This document shows, piece after piece, positions 59,075 to 64,000 of a stretch of DNA of 64,000 bases. This DNA is from Streptomyces griseocarneus (lineage in GTDB: Bacteria; Actinomycetota; Actinomycetes; Streptomycetales; Streptomycetaceae), in NCBI GenBank assembly GCA_003674045.1, contig PENC01000001.1:744001-808000 (forward strand), read 5' to 3'. The position numbers were made by a program, and so were the translations under genes. The stretch's first letter is position 1. Each line of letters starts with the position of its first letter. The notes beneath the pieces were generated by a model. It was not told the origin of the DNA. It worked only from the letters and a program-made list of their open reading frames with translations, and ran no database searches.

Positions 59075-59703
59075 TGCCGACTCCGACAGTGCACACCTGG
59101 CGGTCGAGAGAGATCGTCACAGCCGACGCGCTTAACACATACGTACGAGACGTGCACCGCTTCCTGCTCCGGCCTCCGGCCGCCAAGGTCTCGTTCCGGC
59201 AGCGCGGCACGTACTCGGGGGCGAACCCCACGGACGCCGTCGACCGCGGGAGATGGTTGCCCTTCAACACCTGGTCGACCATTCCCCTCTATCCGGCGGG
59301 GAAGGGTGCGCGGCCGTCGGAGGAGTGCGACCCGAGCGGCATGGTCATGGTCGGGGCAGACGGTACTGCGTGGGGTCTCGCCGCGCCGGAAGACGGCCTG
59401 TACGCGGTCACGTTTGGTGGGGTCCTCGACGCAAATGGTCCGGCGGGCAACGTTCATTTCCGACTCAGCAAGGGGCCGTGGGGGAACAGCACGGTCCCGT
59501 TCGCGTCGCACTGCCCGGGGCGGCACAGCGCGGCCAGTGATGGGACGTCCCGCTATCTGGGTTCGATCTCGACGACGGTCGCCCTCGCGAAGGGCGAAGT
59601 GGTGTCTGCGATGGCGATCGCCGACAAGGATTTCGTCCTGGCGCGGCGGGACTTCGCCGGCCGGTCCTTCCTGGAAATCCGATGGGTAGGGAGGACGTCT
59701 TGA
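59074..59703 (+). CDS. Tail paralogue 2
   Basis: A 209-residue protein: HTWRSREIVTADALNTYVRD, then HRFLLRPPAAKVSFRQRG, ending FLEIRWVGRTS. The start overlaps the previous stop (TGATG). The beta-rich central part differs from its neighbours, as expected for receptor-binding or decoration modules that diversify after duplication. Confidence 0.75.
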   Translation: MPTPTVHTWRSREIVTADALNTYVRDVHRFLLRPPAAKVSFRQRGTYSGANPTDAVDRGRWLPFNTWSTIPLYPAGKGARPSEECDPSGMVMVGADGTAWGLAAPEDGLYAVTFGGVLDANGPAGNVHFRLSKGPWGNSTVPFASHCPGRHSAASDGTSRYLGSISTTVALAKGEVVSAMAIADKDFVLARRDFAGRSFLEIRWVGRTS

Positions 59704-60332
59704 GTACCCCCGCGATCGAGGACTGGGGTCTCCGGGAGCTGGAGAAGGCGAAGGAGCTCGGCAGGCGAATCAACGACGTCCACCAGTTCCTCGCCAGTCC
59801 GCCCGCGGCCCGCATCACGGGCATGCGGCGCAAGCAAATATCGCGAGGCTCCTTCGCGGTCCTGCCGTTCTACCCGGTCGGTGCGGAGCCAGGTCCGGTG
59901 ACCTCGTATCAGACGGTGCCCGGCATGGTGCCGGTCTTCAAGGACGACTGGACGATGGGCCGTGACACCGCCTGGCAGTTCATTGCGCCCATCGATGGGC
60001 GATACCGGATCACGGTGTCCGGAGCATTCTCGACCGACACGGGCCAGGATGATCTCCGGCATCAGCTCTGGGTGGAGATGGGTGTCAACATGACCGTAGG
60101 TTCCGGTGATTCGGTTGCCGCGGCGAGCGTCGATTCCTTTTCTCCGGCTCAGGCGACGCGGTACACGATGGTCGGCGGACACTCGACCGTGCAGCGGCTC
60201 ACTGCCGGTTCCAGAGTGCAGTTCGCGGTCAAATGCCTCTCCGCCTCTTCGTACGGCTGGGCGGATGACGACGTATCGGCACAGTACCGGACGGGATCTT
60301 TCGCAGAGTTCCGGTGGGTGGGGCCGATCTAA
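59700..60332 (+). CDS. Tail paralogue 3
   Basis: A 210-residue protein: STPAIEDWGLRELEKAKELG, then RRINDVHQFLASPPAARI, ending FAEFRWVGPI. The TTG at 59700 forms a TTGA overlap with the preceding stop and has GGGAGG five bases upstream, so it is preferred to the ATG at 59682. Last of three tandem related genes. Confidence 0.75.
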   Translation: MSTPAIEDWGLRELEKAKELGRRINDVHQFLASPPAARITGMRRKQISRGSFAVLPFYPVGAEPGPVTSYQTVPGMVPVFKDDWTMGRDTAWQFIAPIDGRYRITVSGAFSTDTGQDDLRHQLWVEMGVNMTVGSGDSVAAASVDSFSPAQATRYTMVGGHSTVQRLTAGSRVQFAVKCLSASSYGWADDDVSAQYRTGSFAEFRWVGPI

Positions 60333-60357
60333 TGAAAGGAGGTTGCCTGTCGACGTT

Positions 60358-60627
60358 TTGAATCTGGTGCTCGGTGCGGGTGCCTGCGGGTCGCTCGCCG
60401 GGTTTTTGAAGCTGTGGTTCGAGCGGCGTGATGCGTTTGCCCGCGCCCGTCGCGAGCACATCGAGGATCTCGCCCAGTGGCGCCGGGAGCTACAGGACAC
60501 GGTCAACGAGTTGCAGGAGTGGGCGGAGTTCTGGCGGCAGATGAGTGCCGATTACGCGTGGCAGCTCCGGCAGAACGGATTGGAGCCGCACACGACTGCC
60601 GTAGAGCCGGACCATCCACATAGCTAA
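60358..60627 (+). CDS. Small membrane-associated protein, possible holin partner
   Basis: About 89 residues. A hydrophobic N-terminus (LNLVLGAGACGSLAGFLKLW) is followed by a highly charged helix (ARARREHIEDLAQWRRELQD...). Type III holin or spanin-like roles are conceivable. The ribosome binding site AAAGGAGG at 60335-60342 is badly spaced for any canonical start: TTG 60343 touches it, TTG 60358 is 15 bases off, and a GTC at 60349 would be ideally placed. Confidence 0.6.
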   Translation: MNLVLGAGACGSLAGFLKLWFERRDAFARARREHIEDLAQWRRELQDTVNELQEWAEFWRQMSADYAWQLRQNGLEPHTTAVEPDHPHS

Positions 60628-60636
60628 CTAATCATC

Positions 60637-60659
60637 AGCCCCCATCTCGGGGGCTTTTT
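60637..60659 (+). terminator. Intercistronic terminator before the endolysin gene
   Basis: Stem AGCCCCC/GGGGGCT (60637-60643/60649-60655) with loop ATCTC and T5, followed 16 bp later by the AAGGAG of the endolysin gene. Confidence 0.83.
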
Positions 60660-60683
60660 CGTGCCCAAACATAAGGAGACATC

Positions 60684-61673
60684 ATGTCCGTTGCACAGTC
60701 CGTGATTGATATCGCCCGCAATGAGGAGGGGTACCGGGAAGGCTACTCAGGTGGCCATTGGGACAATGAGCAGAAGTATTCGCCTATGGTGCCGGGGCTG
60801 GAATGGTCCGACGGGGAGAGCTGGTGCCACGTCTTCGTGTGCTGGGCATTCCTCCAGGCCAGTGTGGGCGACCTGGTTCCTACGACTGCTTGGTGTCCTG
60901 CCGGTGTCGAGTGGTTCAAGGATGCGGGCCGCTGGTCGGAGTACCCGGCGGTCGGCGCCGTCGTCTACTACGGCGCAGGCGGCGGGTCGCACGTCGGAAT
61001 TGTCTACGCCTACGACGACGACGCCATTTACACGATCGAGGGCAACACCAACGACTCCGGTTCCGCAGAGGGTGACGGTGTCTACGTCAAGGAGCGTCTT
61101 CGCAGGTCGGATTGGGTGTATGGCTACGGCTACCCCGACTATCCCGAGGGCATCGTCACCGCCGACCCCGACTGGAAGGGGCGGCCGGGCGTCGTGTACT
61201 TCGGTCTGGAGGCTGACGAGTCGGATATTCCGCTGGGCGGTCCGAGCCGGCCGCGGGAGCCCGGAAATCCGGGCGGCGGCAAGCGCGTGACGATTGATGG
61301 CCTGGAGTACGGGCCCGGCGCCAAGGGCGACCACATCACGCGCCTCGGGGAGATGCTCGTCCGCGCTGGCTGCTCCGAGTATGAGGAGGGTCCGGGGCCG
61401 GAGTGGTCGAGTGCGGACACCGAGTCGGTGCGCCGTTATCAGCTCAAGATCGGCGACAGCGGCAGCGAGGCGGACGGTATTCCGGGTCCGCAGCAGCTTG
61501 CCCGACTGGTGAAGGATTTCGGCACCCCCAAGACGTACACGGTCGTGTGGGGAGACACCCTCTCGGGGATTGCGTCCCGGAAGCGCACCACTGTGGATGT
61601 GCTTATGAAGCTCAACCCCAAGATCAGGAATGCCGGTGTGATTGAGACCGGCGACATCATCACTCTCCCGTAA
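60684..61673 (+). CDS. Endolysin: CHAP amidase/endopeptidase with PGBD and LysM
   Basis: A 329-residue lysis enzyme. The CHAP domain (about 1-160) has the nucleophile C48 (ESWCHVFVCW) and H103 (GGGSHVGIVYAY). A Gly/Pro linker (186-200) leads to a peptidoglycan-binding-like domain (about 205-275) and a C-terminal LysM (YTVVWGDTLSGIASR ... IETGDIITLP, about 282-329). No signal peptide, so a holin is needed. AAGGAG lies before the ATG. Confidence 0.93.
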   Translation: MSVAQSVIDIARNEEGYREGYSGGHWDNEQKYSPMVPGLEWSDGESWCHVFVCWAFLQASVGDLVPTTAWCPAGVEWFKDAGRWSEYPAVGAVVYYGAGGGSHVGIVYAYDDDAIYTIEGNTNDSGSAEGDGVYVKERLRRSDWVYGYGYPDYPEGIVTADPDWKGRPGVVYFGLEADESDIPLGGPSRPREPGNPGGGKRVTIDGLEYGPGAKGDHITRLGEMLVRAGCSEYEEGPGPEWSSADTESVRRYQLKIGDSGSEADGIPGPQQLARLVKDFGTPKTYTVVWGDTLSGIASRKRTTVDVLMKLNPKIRNAGVIETGDIITLP

Positions 61674-61682
61674 GGAAACTGA

Positions 61683-61940
61683 TTGCCTCTCATGCCCGGG
61701 TCGGGCCGCCACGCTGGCGAGCCTGCCCCTTCGTTTTTGATCCAGTTCGCTCTCACTCATCCGGCCCGGATCTATGCCGTGGCCTCTGCCGCCCTCACTC
61801 TCATTGCCGTCTATGTGCCGGACATTCCCCAGGAAGCGATCCTGACCCTGGTGGCTGCGCTGCTTGGTGCTGGTGAGGTGACGCAGCGGATCGAGAACGG
61901 GAAGACGCTTCACGCTTCTGTCCCGAACCCTGCTTTCTAA
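61683..61940 (+). CDS. Holin
   Basis: An 85-residue protein with a central hydrophobic region (IYAVASAALTLIAVYVP, then AILTLVAALLGAGEV) compatible with two helices and a polar tail, directly after the endolysin gene. TTG start with AAGGA seven bases upstream. It would permeabilise the membrane at the end of infection. Confidence 0.8.
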   Translation: MPLMPGSGRHAGEPAPSFLIQFALTHPARIYAVASAALTLIAVYVPDIPQEAILTLVAALLGAGEVTQRIENGKTLHASVPNPAF

Positions 61941-61986
61941 TCAATGAATTGGCCTGCCATTCCGTGAATGAGTGATGGCATGCGTA

Positions 61987-62020
61987 AGCCCCCTCTACCT
62001 TCGGGTGGAGGGGGCTTTTT
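61987..62020 (+). terminator. Terminator at the end of the late operon
   Basis: A 13-bp stem (61987-61999/62004-62016, one G-T pair) with a TTCG tetraloop and T6. It closes the rightward late transcript and faces the leftward gene at 62045. Confidence 0.92.
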
Positions 62021-62044
62021 TGCGTTAGGGGTGGAGACGGGTGA

Positions 62045-62305
62045 CTACCGCTTGTCGATCCATTCGACTGTAGCCTCTATGAGGTCGCCTTCATGATGGG
62101 TTGTCCATGCGCCTGTACGCTTGACCCCCAAACGGGTGAGAACCTGGTCCCGCTGCTCATTGGTGAGGGGGGCCTCGGGACGGTCGCGCCTTTGAGCACC
62201 CGAGGCTACTTCCTCACCGAATAAATCCATGACTTCGAATATTTCCGTCTGTGCGAGGTTTTCCTCAGTGTCCGGATAGACATGGACGAACAATGTTTCA
62301 CTCAT
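62045..62305 (-). CDS. Small phage protein, unknown
   Basis: An 86-residue protein (MSETLFVHVYPDTEENLAQT...), acidic N-terminus, then LTNEQRDQVLTRLGVKRTGA. No domain recognised. First gene past the late terminator on the opposite strand. Confidence 0.68.
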   Translation of the reverse strand: MSETLFVHVYPDTEENLAQTEIFEVMDLFGEEVASGAQRRDRPEAPLTNEQRDQVLTRLGVKRTGAWTTHHEGDLIEATVEWIDKR

Positions 62306-62385
62306 TGTGTTCCCTTCTTGTATTTCGGCAGTGGGCCCATACTATCGGGCCCCACCGACATCCGACCCTGAAATGGAATCAATTC

Positions 62386-63906
62386 CTAGAGCAGGAATCG
62401 GATCGGATTATCCGGGATGGCCGATACGGGGGCGGGATTCGCCTTCGCCGGGGCCGGGGCCGGGGTGTTTTTCTTGGGCCGCGCCTCCGGCCGGCTGGCC
62501 CCCTGGGGTGCCGTGGTGCGCTTTTTCGGCTTGCCCTTCGGCTTCTTCTTCGACGCCTTCTTCTTCGGCTCCGGCTCGGGCTCGACCTCCGACTGAACCG
62601 GAGCCGGGGCCGTCTCGGGCTCCGCCGTCGTGGGCAACGGCTGCTTGTGGCCGACGGGTTCCAGGGTGTCCTTCCTGGCCAGGATCGTCACACCGTCCGG
62701 AACCGCGGGCTCGGGCGTGCCTTCGATCCAGAAGCGGCGGGAAGGCGCCCCGGAACCGGGCTTCTTCTCCTGCCTCCACAACAGGCCCGGCATGCTCCGC
62801 AGCATGGCCGCGCTCACCTTGGCCCAGGGGGCGAGTTCAGTCGTCGTGGCGCTACCGCCGAGAAAGACGATCCGATCGCGCACCTTCTCGAACTCGCTCT
62901 TTGGCTGGCGCACCGCTTTCGCGGCAGTGCCCCGAGCGAGGTTCACCGCGTCCTGCACGGAACGGCGTACGAGGGTGAACGCCGCGTGCAACATGGCTTC
63001 GGTGATGATCTCGGAGCGCTCGGACGCTGCCAGGCAGGCAGCGACACGAAGCGTGTGTTCCGCGGTCCGCTCGACGTAGATCGCTTCGTTCTCGGGGAGC
63101 AGTGATTCGGTAAGGATGCTGGCGTACCGGCGGATCACCCACCACAGGTCATCCGCCTCCGGCGCGAGGGCGATTGCTCGGGGCTCGGACCTGGCCCACT
63201 TGTAGGCGTGAAAGAGCGGGTCGCCATCAACTTCGGGCAGCGGCTTCGGGCGCCTCTGCATCGGCACCGAGGCAAGCCGGTACGGCATGATGCGGTTGTA
63301 CGTGCCGCCGCCCGCCTCCTTCTTGCCGCCGCCCTTGGTGATGTGCAGTTCCCAGTCAGAGGGCGTGATGTGGGCGTGCAGCACCATGGAGGGATCGCGA
63401 ACCTCCTGGGGATCCTTCTTGGTCCCATTGCGAAGGGCGTCGCCATCCCATCCCTTGCGCAGGTTCCCGTGATAGCCCGTGCGGTCTCCTTTGGCCCTGA
63501 TGAGCATTTCGGACCATTCCTTTTCCAGGAAGAAGGCCCGTAGGTCCCGCCCGTCCTCGGTGTCCTCGGTGGCTTCTTGCAGCTGCCAGAAGTGGTCAAT
63601 CAGGCTGGCGCCAGAGGATTTTCCGGATGTGGTGTGCGTCGCCAGGAAGCGGCCCAATGCCTTATCGACGACATGCCGGGCGGCTCGTTCGGCCTTGCCC
63701 TTGCCGCGGCTGGACTTGCCCACCAGGGCGGACCACACGAGTACGGGCCGGTGATCGCCCTCGGACACCACCTTGACCGATCCACTGATCGCGGCCGACC
63801 ACATCGTCAGCGCGGACACATAGATGCCGATCGGGTCGGTATCGGTGTGGTCGGCGACGGCCTTCACGGCACGCCCGATCGGCCCGTAGAAGATGGGGGC
63901 GGTCAT
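62386..63906 (-). CDS. Large DUF3987-like protein, possible replication function
   Basis: A 506-residue protein. The region of residues 1-330 (IFYGPIGRAVKAVADHTDTD, VLVWSALVGKSSRGKGKAER, FFLEKEWSEML, PSMVLHAHITP) resembles the DUF3987-type primase/helicase-associated proteins of plasmids and prophages. GKSSRGKG sits where a P-loop would be but is not a canonical Walker A. The last 110 residues are a Lys/Pro/Ala-rich disordered tail. The start overlaps the upstream gene as ATGA, so a bifunctional primase-polymerase may lie next, outside the window. Confidence 0.68.
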   Translation of the reverse strand: MTAPIFYGPIGRAVKAVADHTDTDPIGIYVSALTMWSAAISGSVKVVSEGDHRPVLVWSALVGKSSRGKGKAERAARHVVDKALGRFLATHTTSGKSSGASLIDHFWQLQEATEDTEDGRDLRAFFLEKEWSEMLIRAKGDRTGYHGNLRKGWDGDALRNGTKKDPQEVRDPSMVLHAHITPSDWELHITKGGGKKEAGGGTYNRIMPYRLASVPMQRRPKPLPEVDGDPLFHAYKWARSEPRAIALAPEADDLWWVIRRYASILTESLLPENEAIYVERTAEHTLRVAACLAASERSEIITEAMLHAAFTLVRRSVQDAVNLARGTAAKAVRQPKSEFEKVRDRIVFLGGSATTTELAPWAKVSAAMLRSMPGLLWRQEKKPGSGAPSRRFWIEGTPEPAVPDGVTILARKDTLEPVGHKQPLPTTAEPETAPAPVQSEVEPEPEPKKKASKKKPKGKPKKRTTAPQGASRPEARPKKNTPAPAPAKANPAPVSAIPDNPIRFLL

Positions 63907-64000
63907 GCTGCGATCTCCTCAGTCTGGTGCGCCAACTCGTAGGCCACACGGATGTGTTCGGAGAGCGGCATCCGCTTCTTCACCTTGTAGCCCTGCCGCT
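63903..64000 (-). CDS. Phage gene, C-terminal 31 residues only
   Basis: The reverse-strand frame RQGYKVKKRMPLSEHIRVAY... ends EEIAA with a TGA at 63903-63905, overlapping the next start as ATGA. The rest lies beyond the window. Nothing can be said of its function from this fragment. Confidence 0.6.
   Translation of the reverse strand, partial: RQGYKVKKRMPLSEHIRVAYELAHQTEEIAA

Larger units (their letters stand above)
23006..64000. mobile_element. Siphovirus prophage, left end and most of its length
   Basis: From the tRNA-Leu to the window edge almost every gene is phage-like: integrase and early replication genes leftward, then HNH-TerS-TerL-portal-scaffold-coat-connectors-tail-lysis rightward. 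Long tape measure, G/G-T frameshift and lack of a contractile sheath gene indicate a non-contractile long tail. No second attachment site is seen, so the element is at least 41 kb. Confidence 0.93.

Overview
The window is high-GC actinobacterial DNA and looks like a Streptomyces chromosome. Coding regions have the strong G/C third-position bias of that genus, TTA codons are rare, GTG and TTG starts are common, and three copies of a dispersed repeat I know from Streptomyces (core CGCGCAGTTCCCCGCGCCCC) lie at 18.5 and 21.2-21.4 kb.

Bases 1 to about 22.9 kb are host chromosome: a run of mostly unrelated short transcription units. In order they are a partial darcynin-like gene, a long-chain acyl-CoA synthetase, a leftward three-gene set (GT2-GT25 bifunctional glycosyltransferase, a PqqD-like membrane protein with a Thr/Pro-rich tail, a GT32 glycosyltransferase), an aldo/keto reductase, an Asp23/Gls24 protein, a small membrane protein, and two adjacent genes sharing an amyloid-signalling-like motif. 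They are followed by a secreted M9 collagenase, a TetR repressor divergent from an MFS exporter and an NmrA-like oxidoreductase, a small secreted protein, a secreted sialidase, a quinone-oxidoreductase-like enzyme divergent from its probable MarR regulator, fdhD, an aldehyde dehydrogenase and a DUF2254 membrane protein. Several intergenic regions hold clear operators: four CGAAC-N3-GTTCG sites at 12.1 kb, two TTGGG/CCCAA palindromes at 18.0 kb, and three 13-bp iterons upstream of the sialidase.

A tRNA-Leu(GAG) at 22918-23005 marks the left attachment site of a large prophage that fills the rest of the window and runs past its right edge. The prophage has a leftward arm (23.1-35.3 kb): tyrosine integrase, excisionase-like HTH, small genes, a sigma-like protein, metallophosphoesterase, a primase split into TOPRIM and CHC2 genes, endonuclease VII, a DnaB/RecA-like ATPase, a Cas4-like nuclease and a putative HTH regulator. 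Embedded in it, facing right, is a cargo pair: an MmyB-type regulator and a type III polyketide synthase-like enzyme. A striking AT-rich, hairpin-filled gap (35.3-35.9 kb) separates this arm from the rightward late operon of a siphovirus: HNH nuclease, TerS, TerL (broken by a +1 frame change at a TTA codon inside Walker A), an odd tRNA-like gene, SPP1-type portal, scaffold, P22-type coat, head-tail connectors, major tail protein with an Ig-like end, G/G-T tail chaperones with a classical slippery site, a 2093-residue tape measure with two muralytic domains, Dit-like and Gp37-like tail proteins, a set of tail-tip/fibre genes including three tandem paralogues, a CHAP-LysM endolysin and a holin. 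Beyond 62 kb, leftward genes resume (large DUF3987-like protein and a truncated upstream gene).

The prophage genes are tightly packed with many NTGA stop/start overlaps. Three of these require CTG start codons. Rho-independent-type hairpins of the form AGCCCCC-loop-GGGGGCTTTTT sit between late genes, directly ahead of the next ribosome binding site. The secreted protein at 41.5 kb, the small reverse-strand gene at 45.7 kb and the regulator/polyketide synthase pair look like lysogenic cargo. Whether the prophage is still inducible depends mainly on how the terL frame change is read.
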